NCBI RefSeq assembly: GCF_003008615.1
Contig: NZ_CP027657.1
Location: 1,922,001-1,986,000, forward strand
Direction: 5' to 3'
DNA length: 64,000 nucleotides
From: Pseudomonas mendocina
GTDB taxonomy: Bacteria; Pseudomonadota; Gammaproteobacteria; Pseudomonadales; Pseudomonadaceae
Made by a program: the position numbers and the translations under genes. The notes under the pieces are model-generated. The model did no database searches. It had not been told where the DNA came from and worked only from the letters and a program-made list of their open reading frames with translations. This document shows positions 1 to 8,106 of this stretch, piece by piece (the first letter of the stretch is position 1; each line of letters opens with the position of its first letter).

Positions 1-309
1 CTCCGTCTTCGCGTCGCTTGATCCGGACGTGGTGAAGAAGGAGCCGAACGCCAGGGAGGCAAGATAGATCCCCCCGCCCCAACGCAAATAAGTCAGCACC
101 CAACGGTTGTCATGGATGAGCAAACCGACGCCCAACAGCACCACGGTCGCGTGGACGGCGGTCGCCAGTCCGAAGCCGAATGCGCCAGGCAACGTCGCCC
201 TGACTCCATGCTTGAGCGCCTGCGCAACCGCAAACGCAACGTTCGGCCCAGGCACGGCAACTGCGGCCGTGAAGGCCGCAGAAAACAACAACAGCAAATG
301 CCAATCCAT
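1..309 (-). CDS. LysE/RhtB-family exporter, partial (runs off left edge)
   Basis: The first 103 codons of an inner-membrane transporter continue past the left edge of the window. The protein starts MDWHLLLLFSAAF and shows the family signature VPGPNVAFAVAQALKHG near residues 19-35, close to the PGPN motif of LysE/RhtB amino-acid exporters. At least two hydrophobic segments follow (about 45-68 and 74-92). The family exports amino acids or their derivatives by proton exchange; the substrate is unknown here. It lies on the same strand as a second, complete LysE-type gene 134 bp away, so the two may be an old tandem duplication. The C-terminal half cannot be judged. Confidence 0.75.
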   Translation of the reverse strand, partial: MDWHLLLLFSAAFTAAVAVPGPNVAFAVAQALKHGVRATLPGAFGFGLATAVHATVVLLGVGLLIHDNRWVLTYLRWGGGIYLASLAFGSFFTTSGSSDAKTE

Positions 310-388
310 AACCCACCAAAGCCGTCTCACTAACCAGGCTCAAATGCAATCCGGGCTTACAGCCTCCAGAACGGCAGTGCCCGAAAAC

Positions 389-409
389 GGGTGCACGCGG
401 CGCACCCTA
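389..409. repeat. GGTGCGC...GCACCCTA-type extragenic repeat
   Basis: A short palindromic GC-rich sequence (GGGTGCACGCGGCGCACCCT core) lies between the two LysE-type genes. It belongs to the same family as the copies at 32584-32646, 40639-40655 and 52903-52967, all ending in GCGCACCCTA(C). It resembles a REP-type extragenic repeat. Confidence 0.5.
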
Positions 410-442
410 GCGCAGAGCACCGACATGTATCCGTGTCGGGCG

Positions 443-1084
443 CTAGGACGAGACCCTGCGTTGCTCGGAAACCAGACGCAGCGCCAACCCGGCCAGCACG
501 CCGCCCATCACGTAGCGCTGCGCGACCAGCCAGCGTGGCCTGCCCACCAGCCACGCCGACAGGCTGCCGGCGAACAGGGCGATGAGCAGATTGACCGTGA
601 AGCTGACGCTGATCTGGGTCAGCCCGAGCAGGATGCTCTGCTGGAATACCGAGCCATGCTCAGGCGATACGAACTGCGGGAAGATCGACAGGTAGAACAC
701 AGCGATCTTCGGGTTCAGCACATTGGTCAGAAACCCCATCAGCAGCAGCCGCGAGGGCGGGTCTGCCGGCAATTGCCGGGCTTCGAAAGGTGATCGTGCA
801 CCGGGCCGGACAGCCTGCCAGGCGAGGTAAAGCAGGTAGGCTGCCCCCGCCCATTTGAGCAGGTCATAGGCGATGGGAATCGCCAGAAACAGGGCCGTGA
901 TGCCCAGTGCTGCGGCGAACATGTGCACGAGAAAGCCCAGGATGACACCCAGCAGCGAGATCACGCCTGCCTTGCGCCCCTGACAAATGGAACGCGAGAT
1001 CAGGTAGATCATGTTCGGGCCCGGCGTCAGCACCATCAACAATGCTGCCCCGGCGAAGAGCAGCAAGTCGTTCAGCGGAACCAT
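443..1084 (-). CDS. LysE/RhtB-family amino-acid exporter
   Basis: A 213-residue inner-membrane protein of the usual LysE/RhtB length. The signature LTPGPNMIYLISRSICQGRK lies near residues 20-39, and six hydrophobic segments can be traced. FLTNVLNPKIAVFYLSIFPQF near residues 118-138 is the second conserved family block. The ATG at 1084 follows GGAGACACAG, a good ribosome site. Members export amino acids or small metabolites such as homoserine, threonine or lysine analogues; the substrate is not predictable. The gene lies downstream of a DUF1127 gene and opposite a MocR regulator, an arrangement in which the regulator often controls the exporter. That link is inference. Confidence 0.88.
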   Translation of the reverse strand: MVPLNDLLLFAGAALLMVLTPGPNMIYLISRSICQGRKAGVISLLGVILGFLVHMFAAALGITALFLAIPIAYDLLKWAGAAYLLYLAWQAVRPGARSPFEARQLPADPPSRLLLMGFLTNVLNPKIAVFYLSIFPQFVSPEHGSVFQQSILLGLTQISVSFTVNLLIALFAGSLSAWLVGRPRWLVAQRYVMGGVLAGLALRLVSEQRRVSS

Positions 1085-1131
1085 CTGTGTCTCCGAATTT
1101 CAACGCACGCCTATCGACGACAGGGTGTCAT

Positions 1132-1356
1132 TCACAGCTTCCAGAACGGCAGGTTCGCCTCGCGCTCGGCCTGAGCGCGGCTGAGACCGATATCGCGCAG
1201 TTGCTGGTCATTGAGCTTGAGCAGAACGCGACGGGTGTTAAGACGCCGCCAGAAAGCCGGCCAGTCGCGGCCGAAGTAGCGAACCTCGCCCTTCCCGGCC
1301 GCTACCCGTACAACCTCGCCCACTGCGGCAAAATCTGTCTTGCTGAACCCGGTCAT
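1132..1356 (-). CDS. DUF1127 small protein
   Basis: A 74-residue basic protein whose C-terminal half (LLKLNDQQLRDIGLSRAQAE) matches the DUF1127/YjiS family: a short helix pair ending in a conserved DIGLSR segment. The ATG at 1356 follows GGGAGCGCAAAC and is a better start than the in-frame ATG at 1383, which has no ribosome site. The family is mostly uncharacterised. Some arginine-rich alphaproteobacterial members act in RNA or phosphate-linked regulation, which should not be assumed here. It lies between the LysE-type gene and the divergent MocR regulator. Confidence 0.75.
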   Translation of the reverse strand: MTGFSKTDFAAVGEVVRVAAGKGEVRYFGRDWPAFWRRLNTRRVLLKLNDQQLRDIGLSRAQAEREANLPFWKL

Positions 1357-1492
1357 GTTTGCGCTCCCGTTGCCTTCTGTCATGGGTGATCAGAATGCCG
1401 AGAACAGAAAGTCCATGACAGATTCAAAAAACTCTTATTAACTCCATACAGATTTCGCAAATTTTTCCCTGAATGGGAATTTTTGCATTGAT

Positions 1493-1523
1493 CTGTACTG
1501 GTCTCAGCCAATACACCCTGTAC
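1493..1523 (+). promoter_or_regulatory. Direct CTGTAC repeats, possible MocR operator
   Basis: Two CTGTAC hexamers at 1493-1498 and 1518-1523 are 25 bp apart, about two and a half helical turns. An inverted partner (ACAGAT, 1448-1453) lies upstream. The site is directly ahead of the MocR gene in the divergent interval. MocR proteins typically bind spaced direct repeats next to their own gene. The assignment is inference. Confidence 0.35.
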
Positions 1524-1539
1524 GAACCGGACGACTGTC

Positions 1540-2994
1540 ATGACGCTTTATCTGAATCTGGCCGAGCTGCTCGGCACCCGCATCGAGCAGGGGCTGTACC
1601 GCCCCGGCGACCGCCTGCCGTCGGTACGCAGCCTCAGCCAGGAGCACGGCGTCAGCCTCAGCACGGTGCAGCAGGCCTACCGCCACCTGGAAGACATGGG
1701 CCTGGCCTCGCCACGACCGAAGTCCGGCTACTTCGTCCCTCTGGGGCGGCAAGTGCCCGCACTGCCGCAGATCAGCCGTGCAGCACAAAGACCGGTCGAG
1801 GTTTCGCAGTGGGATCACGTGCTGGAGCTGATCAGCAGCTCACCGCAGCACGACATGCTGCAACTGGGCCGCGGTCGCCCGGACATCAGCGGCCCGACGC
1901 TGAAACCGCTGCTGCGCAACCTGTCACGCCAGGCACGCCGACAGGATCCGGAGGTGCTGACCTACGGCGGTATTCGCGGCGACATTCGCCTGCGCGAACA
2001 GATCGCCCGGCTGATGCTCGACTCCGGCTGCCAACTGGAAGCCGAAGACCTGGTGGTCACCACCGGTTGCCATGAGGCGCTGTCGGCGGCGGTGCGCGCC
2101 ATCTGCCAGCCCGGCGACATCGTCGCGGTCGATTCACCGAGCTTTCATGGCGTGATGCAGGCACTCAAGGGCTTCGGCATGAAGGCGCTGGAACTGCCCA
2201 CCGACCCGCTCACCGGAATCAACCTCGACGCCTTGGAAATGGCCCTGGAGCAATGGCCGATCAAGGCCATCCAGCTCACGCCGAACTGCAACAACCCGCT
2301 CGGCTACATCATGCCCGACGCCAGCAAGCGCGCTCTGGTGGCCCTGGCGCAGCGCTTCGACGTGGCCATCATCGAGGATGACGTTTACGCTGACCTCGCC
2401 TACAGCTACCCGCGCCCACGCAGCATCAAGTCCTTCGACGAGGACGGCCGCGTGCTGTTCTGCAGCTCCTTCTCCAAGACCCTGGCACCAGGCCTGCGCG
2501 TCGGCTGGATCGCTCCGGGGCGTTATCTCGAGCAAGTGGTGCACATGAAGTACCTGGGCACCGGCAGCACCGCACAGTTGCCGCAGCTGGCCCTGGCCGA
2601 GTACCTCAAGGACGGGCACTACGAACCGCACCTACGACGTATGCGCGCGCAGTACCTGCGCAGCCGCGACCTGATGGTGGATTGGGTCAGCCGCTATTTC
2701 CCGGCTGGCACACGGGTCAGCCGCCCGCAGGGCAGCTTCATGCTGTGGGTGGAGATGCCCCAGGGGTTCGACAGCCTGAAACTCAACCGCGCCCTGCTGC
2801 CGCACAAGATCCAGATCGCGCCGGGCAGCATCTTCTCCGCAGCCGGCAAGTACCGTAACTGCATCCGCCTCAACTACGCCGAGCCGCCGAGCGCGACCAT
2901 CGAGGCAGCGGTGAAGCAGATCGGCGCTACCATCGCCGAGCTGATCGAAGAGGCCGATCTGCAGCACACGCAGGATCTCGGGCAGTGGCGCTGA
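1540..2994 (+). CDS. MocR-type regulator (GntR HTH fused to aminotransferase fold)
   Basis: A 484-residue fusion typical of the MocR/PdxR subfamily. The N-terminal winged helix of GntR type (about residues 1-70) includes YRPGDRLPSVRSLSQEHGVS and a recognition segment STVQQAYRHLEDMGL. A linker leads to a fold-type I aminotransferase-like domain (about 115-470). The PLP lysine is expected at K313 in SSFSKTLAPGLRVGW, and TPNCNNPLGY is the family's NP-containing block. Such proteins are usually PLP-responsive regulators rather than enzymes. The gene is divergent from the DUF1127 and LysE-type genes, its likely targets. It nearly abuts the convergent MFS gene (6 bp). Confidence 0.9.
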   Translation: MTLYLNLAELLGTRIEQGLYRPGDRLPSVRSLSQEHGVSLSTVQQAYRHLEDMGLASPRPKSGYFVPLGRQVPALPQISRAAQRPVEVSQWDHVLELISSSPQHDMLQLGRGRPDISGPTLKPLLRNLSRQARRQDPEVLTYGGIRGDIRLREQIARLMLDSGCQLEAEDLVVTTGCHEALSAAVRAICQPGDIVAVDSPSFHGVMQALKGFGMKALELPTDPLTGINLDALEMALEQWPIKAIQLTPNCNNPLGYIMPDASKRALVALAQRFDVAIIEDDVYADLAYSYPRPRSIKSFDEDGRVLFCSSFSKTLAPGLRVGWIAPGRYLEQVVHMKYLGTGSTAQLPQLALAEYLKDGHYEPHLRRMRAQYLRSRDLMVDWVSRYFPAGTRVSRPQGSFMLWVEMPQGFDSLKLNRALLPHKIQIAPGSIFSAAGKYRNCIRLNYAEPPSATIEAAVKQIGATIAELIEEADLQHTQDLGQWR

Positions 2995-3000
2995 GCCGGT

Positions 3001-4149
3001 TCAGGGACGCGCCGTTTCCATCTCGCTGAAGGCACCCTGCCGGCTGGCGAGGATGATGAACACGAAGGCCCCAGTGGCCATCAGCAGCGGGAGCGCATGG
3101 CCACTCAGCCACTGGCTGACCGCGCCGGTGGCCAGTGGCCCGATCAGGCAGCCCAAGCCCCACAGCTGGGCGACGTGGGCATTGGCGCGCACCAGCTCGT
3201 CGTCGCGGTAACGCTCACCGATCATGATCAGCGACAGGGTGAACAGGCCGCCCGCACTGGCACCGAAGGCCACCAGTACCGGCCAGATCACCGACGTATG
3301 CAGCAACGGTGGAATCGCCAGACTGGACACCAGCAGCACGATGCCGCAGCAGCGGAACAACAACTGCCGCGACATGCGGTCGGCCAGCCAGCCGATGGGC
3401 AACTGCAACACCGCATCGCCCACCACCACCACGCTGACCATGAACAGCGCCACCTCCTGGGTGAAGCCCTGGCGCAGGCCGTAGATCGGCAGCAGGGTCA
3501 GCATCATGGCTTCGAAGGAGGCGAACAGCATCACCGCCCAGGCAATCGCAGGCAGCTTGCGGCAGAACACCAGCAGCCCACGGCCCGAGGCGCTGTGCGC
3601 ATCCACCTTGGGTGCACCGGTGCGCCCGAGCAGGATCAGTGAGCCGCCGATCAGCAGGCACACGCCAGTCCAGAAGCCGGCATCGGTGGCCGTACCGAGC
3701 GCCGTCAGCAACAACGGCCCGCTGAGCTGGCTGAGGGCATAACCGGTGCCGTACAGCGCCACCAGACGACCGCGCCACTTCTCCACTGCCAGCTGATTGA
3801 TCCAGCTTTCGCCGAGGATGAACACCACGGTCAGTGCCACGCCGATGAACAGGCGCAGGCCGACCCACACCGCGTAGTTCTGCACCAGCGCCAGCCCCAC
3901 CACCGACACCGCGCCCAGCAGCAGACACAACTGCATCAGCCCGGTGGTACCGAAGCGCGCCGCCAGACGCCCGGCCAGCAGCGCACCAAGCAGCACGCCG
4001 ACTGCCGGAGTCGCTGCCATCACGCCGATGGCGAAGGAGTCGTAGCCCCAGCTCTCAAGGCGCAACGAAACCAGCGGCATGGTCACGCCCAACGCCAGGC
4101 CGATGCTGATGACCGCCGAACAAACGGCGAAATAGGTGCCCCAACGCAT
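3001..4149 (-). CDS. MFS transporter (YcaD-like)
   Basis: A 382-residue major facilitator protein with twelve predictable membrane segments. Family features are LAARFGTTGLMQL and a long central loop before WLADRMSRQLLF, the second-half MFS loop motif. The ATG at 4149 follows AAGGAACTCGCC; the longer open frame upstream crosses a hairpin and has no ribosome site. It lies just downstream of the kauB-type aldehyde dehydrogenase on the same strand. An MFS gene occupies the same place beside kauB (PA5312) in P. aeruginosa, from memory. The substrate is unknown; amine or sugar-phosphate export are both possible for YcaD relatives. Confidence 0.85.
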   Translation of the reverse strand: MRWGTYFAVCSAVISIGLALGVTMPLVSLRLESWGYDSFAIGVMAATPAVGVLLGALLAGRLAARFGTTGLMQLCLLLGAVSVVGLALVQNYAVWVGLRLFIGVALTVVFILGESWINQLAVEKWRGRLVALYGTGYALSQLSGPLLLTALGTATDAGFWTGVCLLIGGSLILLGRTGAPKVDAHSASGRGLLVFCRKLPAIAWAVMLFASFEAMMLTLLPIYGLRQGFTQEVALFMVSVVVVGDAVLQLPIGWLADRMSRQLLFRCCGIVLLVSSLAIPPLLHTSVIWPVLVAFGASAGGLFTLSLIMIGERYRDDELVRANAHVAQLWGLGCLIGPLATGAVSQWLSGHALPLLMATGAFVFIILASRQGAFSEMETARP

Positions 4150-4186
4150 TGGCGAGTTCCTTGGCTGACGAGCCACTGCAAAGACA

Positions 4187-4215
4187 ACGGCCGGGTTCCT
4201 CGGGAACCCGGCCGT
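4187..4215 (-). terminator. Hairpin terminator after the aldehyde dehydrogenase
   Basis: A 13-bp perfect inverted repeat (ACGGCCGGGTTCC / GGAACCCGGCCGT) with a 3-nt loop. On the minus strand it is followed by TTGTCTTTG, a weak T-rich tail. It lies between the aldehyde dehydrogenase stop and the MFS start and may be partial. Confidence 0.6.
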
Positions 4216-4341
4216 AGGTTTCAAGAGCGAGGTAGCCGGCAGTTTCACTGCATTCTCGGCCCTCTCCCCCAGCCCCTCTTCCATAAATGGGAGAGGTAAG
4301 CCGATTACCTGGCCGACGACCAGGAGATCGCCCCGCTATCG

Positions 4342-5835
4342 TTACAGCTTGATCCAGGTGGACTTCAGTTCGGTGTACTTGTCGAATGCGTGCAGCGACT
4401 TGTCGCGGCCGTTACCGGACTGCTTGAAGCCACCGAACGGCGCGGTCATGTCGCCGCCGTCGTACTGGTTGATCCACACGCTACCGGCGCGCAATGCCTT
4501 GCCAACCAGGTGGGCGCGCGACAGGTTGCTGGTCCATACCGCTGCCGCCAGGCCATAGACGGTGTCGTTGGCGATGGCGATGGCCTCGTCCTGATTGTCG
4601 AAGCCGATCACCGACAGCACCGGGCCGAAGATTTCTTCCTTGGCGATGCGCATGGCGTTGTTCACGCCGTCGAAGATGGTCGGTTCGACATAGGTGCCGC
4701 CAGTCTCTTCCAACACCCGCTTGCCGCCGGCCACCAGCTTGGCGCCGTCGTCATGGCCAGCCTGGATGTAGCTCAGCACGTTGTTCATCTGCGTGGTGTC
4801 GACCAGCGCACCGACATTGGTTGCCGGATCCAGCGGGTTGCCCGGTTTCCAGGCCTTGATCGCCTCGACCACCATGGGCACGAAGCGATCCTTGATGGCG
4901 TTTTCCACCAGCAGGCGAGAGCCGGCGGTACAGACTTCACCCTGGTTGAAGGCAATGGCGCTGGCAGCGGCTTCGGCAGCAGCCTGCAGATCCGGAGCGT
5001 CGGCGAAGACGATGTTCGGGCTCTTGCCGCCGGCCTCCAGCCAGACGCGCTTCATGTTCGACTCGCCAGCATAGATCATCAGTTGCTTGGCGATCTTGGT
5101 CGAACCGGTGAACACCAGGGTGTCGACGTCCATGTGCAGGGCCAGCGCCTTGCCCACGGTGTGGCCGAAGCCCGGCAGCACGTTGAACACACCGGCCGGA
5201 ATACCGGCCTCGATGGCCAGCTGGGCGATGCGGATGCCGGTCAACGGCGATTTCTCGGACGGCTTGAGGATGATCGAGTTACCGGTGGCCAGCGCTGGGC
5301 CGAGCTTCCAGCAGGTCATCAGCAGCGGGAAGTTCCACGGCACGATTGCAGCGACCACCCCCACCGGCTCGCGGGTGACCAGGCCCAGTTCGTCATGGGC
5401 GGTGGCGGCGACTTCGTCGTAGATCTTATCGATGGCCTCGCCGCTCCAGCGGATAGCGTTGGCAGCGCTGTTCACGTCGATGCTCAGCGAATCACTGATC
5501 GGCTTGCCCATGTCGAGGGTTTCCAGCAGGGCCAACTCCTCGCCATGCTGCTCGATCAGTTCGGCGAAACGGATCATCACCTTCTTGCGCTTGGCCGGAG
5601 CCAGACGCGACCAGACACCGGAATCGAACGTGGCGCGAGCATCCTTGACCGCCACTTCGGCGTCGGCCTGATCACAGCTGGCCACCAGGCCGAGCAGGCG
5701 GCCGTCGACCGGGCTGATGCACTCGAAGGTGGCGCCGGACTCGGCGGCGCGATATTCGCCATGAACGAAAGCACGGGTTTCGATGGTCAGGGTCTTGGCG
5801 CGCTGTTCCCAGTCGGCACGAGTCAAGCTAGTCAT
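4342..5835 (-). CDS. kauB: Gamma-glutamyl/guanidino/amino-butyraldehyde dehydrogenase (KauB/PuuC type)
   Basis: A full-length 497-residue NAD(P)-dependent aldehyde dehydrogenase. Catalytic residues are present: N168 in PWNFP, K191 in KPSEKSP, general base E267 in WLEAGGKSP and nucleophile C302 in NQGEVCTAGSR. The sequence is of the PuuC/KauB type, which oxidises omega-amino or omega-guanidino butyraldehydes from putrescine, cadaverine or arginine breakdown to the corresponding acids, feeding GABA to gabT-gabD. The ATG at 5835 follows GAGAGGATGCCGGA. The MFS neighbour and the nearby gabDT genes support a polyamine/GABA role. The exact substrate is inferred. Confidence 0.88.
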   Translation of the reverse strand: MTSLTRADWEQRAKTLTIETRAFVHGEYRAAESGATFECISPVDGRLLGLVASCDQADAEVAVKDARATFDSGVWSRLAPAKRKKVMIRFAELIEQHGEELALLETLDMGKPISDSLSIDVNSAANAIRWSGEAIDKIYDEVAATAHDELGLVTREPVGVVAAIVPWNFPLLMTCWKLGPALATGNSIILKPSEKSPLTGIRIAQLAIEAGIPAGVFNVLPGFGHTVGKALALHMDVDTLVFTGSTKIAKQLMIYAGESNMKRVWLEAGGKSPNIVFADAPDLQAAAEAAASAIAFNQGEVCTAGSRLLVENAIKDRFVPMVVEAIKAWKPGNPLDPATNVGALVDTTQMNNVLSYIQAGHDDGAKLVAGGKRVLEETGGTYVEPTIFDGVNNAMRIAKEEIFGPVLSVIGFDNQDEAIAIANDTVYGLAAAVWTSNLSRAHLVGKALRAGSVWINQYDGGDMTAPFGGFKQSGNGRDKSLHAFDKYTELKSTWIKL

Positions 5836-5950
5836 TCCGGCATCCTCTCAATAGGTGGAAGCGGCGCCCGCGAGGGCACGCACTGTCAATAATTCTGCAA
5901 GGCCAGGTCGCTGGCCAAATCCTGTTCGCCACACTAAACCAGAGGGCTGT

Positions 5951-5987
5951 GGCTTTTCAATATTTTTGACACAGGCTGGCAAAAGCC
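5951..5987. promoter_or_regulatory. Inverted repeat in the kauB/cupin divergent interval
   Basis: GGCTTTT (5951-5957) and AAAAGCC (5981-5987) form a 7-bp inverted repeat around an AT-rich core (CAATATTTTTGACA). The interval must hold promoters for both genes. It is a candidate operator only. Confidence 0.25.
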
Positions 5988-6089
5988 CTTGTCATGTTCG
6001 TTTTTTTAAACATAGACTGCTGCCACGACTTTCCCGTGACGGCCCCGCTGGTCACGCGGTTGCCGCCACCGAAACCACGGAACAGCCAG

Positions 6090-6449
6090 ATGAACATCGA
6101 TCAGATCGTCGACTTCGCCCAGGCCGGCACGGCCGCTGAACACTACCGTCCCGCACCGGAAAAAGTGCTCAAGGGCGACCCCGAGCAAAGCGTACGCAAC
6201 CATTACAGCAGTCCGTGCGGTCAGTTCAGCACCGGCATCTGGGAGGGCGCCGTCGGCCAGTGGACGGTGAACTACACCGAGCACGAATACTGCGAAATCC
6301 TGCAGGGTGTTTCCGTGCTACGTGATACCAATGGCAACGCCAAGACCGTGCGCACGGGCGACCGCTTCGTGATTCCTGCCGGCTTTTCCGGCACCTGGGA
6401 GGTGCTCGAAGCCTGCCGCAAGGTCTATGTGATCTTCGAACCCAAGTAA
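6090..6449 (+). CDS. Cupin-domain protein (EutQ-like / DUF861 type)
   Basis: A 119-residue single-domain cupin. The barrel strands are visible in FSTGIWEGAVGQWTVNYTEHEYCEILQG and in TVRTGDRFVIPAGFSGTWEV, which carries the family GDxFxIPxGxxGTWEV block. Glu and His residues in YTEHEYCEIL are possible metal ligands. The enzymatic role is unknown; DUF861 cupins often act on small nitrogen-containing ligands. The start at 6090 (MNIDQIVDFA) is preferred over the upstream in-frame ATG because the intervening 32 residues are not cupin-like. It is divergent from the kauB-like gene, which suggests co-regulation with amine catabolism. Confidence 0.8.
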   Translation: MNIDQIVDFAQAGTAAEHYRPAPEKVLKGDPEQSVRNHYSSPCGQFSTGIWEGAVGQWTVNYTEHEYCEILQGVSVLRDTNGNAKTVRTGDRFVIPAGFSGTWEVLEACRKVYVIFEPK

Positions 6450-6517
6450 GCACTTGACTGGGAAGTGCCTGGCAGGTTCCCGCCACCCCGAATCCTGCTG
6501 TTGCTTGTCACCCTTTG

Positions 6518-6540
6518 GCCCGCCGCGTGCGGGCTTTTTT
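6518..6540 (+). terminator. Rho-independent terminator after the cupin gene
   Basis: A GCCCGC / GCGGGC stem with a 5-nt loop is followed by TTTTTT. It lies 69 bp past the cupin stop. Confidence 0.7.
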
Positions 6541-6621
6541 CCCGCCGTTGAACGTCGTGCATAACGCGCCTTGTGCACCGGCAATCTCGCCGCGCAAGGC
6601 GCGCGCGACGAAACGGCCAGA

Positions 6622-6650
6622 CAAAAAAAGACCCGCATCAAGGCGGGTCC
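6622..6650 (-). terminator. Rho-independent terminator after gabT
   Basis: On the minus strand, a GACCCGC / GCGGGTC stem with a 6-nt loop is followed by a run of seven T. It lies 37 bp past the gabT stop and closes the gabD-gabT unit. Confidence 0.8.
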
Positions 6651-6686
6651 TTTCCTGAGCGCGCAGAAGCGCGCTCATGTTCCAGC

Positions 6687-7967
6687 TCAGGCCAGCTCGT
6701 CGAAGCACTCGGCGACGATGGCAATACCTTTCTCCAGTTGCGCGTCAGGGATGGTGACGGGCATCAGGAAGCGGATGACGTTGTAGTAGGTACCACATGA
6801 CAGCAGGATCAGGCCCTTGTCGCGCGCCTTGGCGACGATCTTGCCCACCAGCTCGGCAGCCGGCTTGTGCACGTCACCGCCCTCGAACAGCTCGATGGCG
6901 ACCATCGAGCCCAGGCCGCGTACGTCACCGATCACCTTGTGCTTCTCGGCGATCTTGCTCAGGCCGGCTTTGAGCTTCTCGCCCACGGCGTTGGAGCGGG
7001 CCAGCAGGTTCTCTTCGTCGAACACCTTGAGTACGGCCAGGGCCGCAGCGCAGGCGATCGGGCTGCCGGCATAGGTGCCGCCCAGGCCACCGGGGGCGAT
7101 CTTGTCCATGATCTCGGCCTTGCCGCATACGCCGGAGATCGGGAAGCCGCCGCCAACGGACTTGGCGAAGGTGGTCAGATCCGGCACCACGCCCAGCTGC
7201 TCGGTGGCGAAGAAGGTGCCGGTACGGCCGGCGCCGGTCTGCACTTCGTCAGCGATCAGGAGGATGCCGTGCTGGTCGCACAGGGCGCGCAGGCGCTGCA
7301 TGAAGGCTGGCGAGTTGACGTAGAAGCCGCCCTCGCCCTGCACCGGCTCGATGATGATCGCGGCGATGTCCTGCGGCTGCGCGTCGTTCTTGAAGATGCG
7401 CTCGATGCTGGCGATGGACTCGTCCTCGCTCACGCCATGCAGCGGGCACGGTGCCTGGGCACGGTACACGCCAGCGGGCATCAGGCCCATGCCGGCGGAG
7501 TACGGCACGACCTTGCCGGTCAGCGACAGGGTCATCATGGTGCGGCCGTGGTAGGCGCCGGTGAAAGCGATAACACCAGCGCGGCCAGTGGCGGCACGGG
7601 CGATCTTCACGGCGTTCTCGACAGCTTCGGAGCCGGAGGTGACCAGCAGGGTCTTCTTGGCGAAGTCGCCCGGCACGCGCTTGGCGATTTCTTCGCACAG
7701 CTCGATGTAGGGCTCATAGGCCAGCACCTGGAAGCAGGTGTGGGTCAGCTTGGTCAGCTGCTCCTGAACGGCGGCGATCACCTTCGGATGCAGGTGGCCG
7801 GTGTTCAGCACGGCGATACCGCCGGCGAAGTCGATGTACTCGCGGCCTTCGACGTCCCACACGGTGGCGTTTTCGGCGCGCTCGGCGACAATCGGGTGGA
7901 TCTGGCCGACACCGCGCGGTACGGCGGCCTGGCGGCGTTGCAGCAGGGATTCGTTGGTCTTGCTCAT
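6687..7967 (-). CDS. gabT: 4-aminobutyrate aminotransferase
   Basis: A 426-residue class III PLP aminotransferase that converts GABA plus 2-oxoglutarate to succinate semialdehyde plus glutamate. SGSEAVENAVKIAR (about 111-124) forms the phosphate-binding turn. LIADEVQTGAGRTGTFFA holds the PLP-contacting D240. The Schiff-base lysine is K269 in TTFAKSVGGGFP. Length matches bacterial GabT. The ATG at 7967 follows GAGGACACC; the open frame extends upstream without a ribosome site. It is 139 bp downstream of gabD on the same strand, and together they turn GABA into succinate. The KauB-type gene nearby supplies the upstream step. Confidence 0.93.
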   Translation of the reverse strand: MSKTNESLLQRRQAAVPRGVGQIHPIVAERAENATVWDVEGREYIDFAGGIAVLNTGHLHPKVIAAVQEQLTKLTHTCFQVLAYEPYIELCEEIAKRVPGDFAKKTLLVTSGSEAVENAVKIARAATGRAGVIAFTGAYHGRTMMTLSLTGKVVPYSAGMGLMPAGVYRAQAPCPLHGVSEDESIASIERIFKNDAQPQDIAAIIIEPVQGEGGFYVNSPAFMQRLRALCDQHGILLIADEVQTGAGRTGTFFATEQLGVVPDLTTFAKSVGGGFPISGVCGKAEIMDKIAPGGLGGTYAGSPIACAAALAVLKVFDEENLLARSNAVGEKLKAGLSKIAEKHKVIGDVRGLGSMVAIELFEGGDVHKPAAELVGKIVAKARDKGLILLSCGTYYNVIRFLMPVTIPDAQLEKGIAIVAECFDELA

Positions 7968-8106
7968 GGTGTCCTCATGGTCGCCCCCGGCGGGTGGTCG
8001 GTTCAGCATGCGATAATCGACTGAACCGGGCCGCAAGGGACTCAATAGGGTTACGACTTACAACCGGGGCGCCGCACGCTCTTTCGCACCTTGCCCCGTC
8101 TTGGCA

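Noticed and set aside
4150..4284. N-terminal extension of the MFS gene to 4284
   Set aside because: The extension crosses a strong hairpin and has no membrane or ribosome-site features; the ATG at 4149 has AAGGAA upstream.
4390..5892. 500-residue plus-strand frame opposite the kauB-like gene
   Set aside because: Long antisense frame caused by GC-rich codon use. It lacks a ribosome site and any recognisable domain, while the opposite strand encodes a clear aldehyde dehydrogenase.
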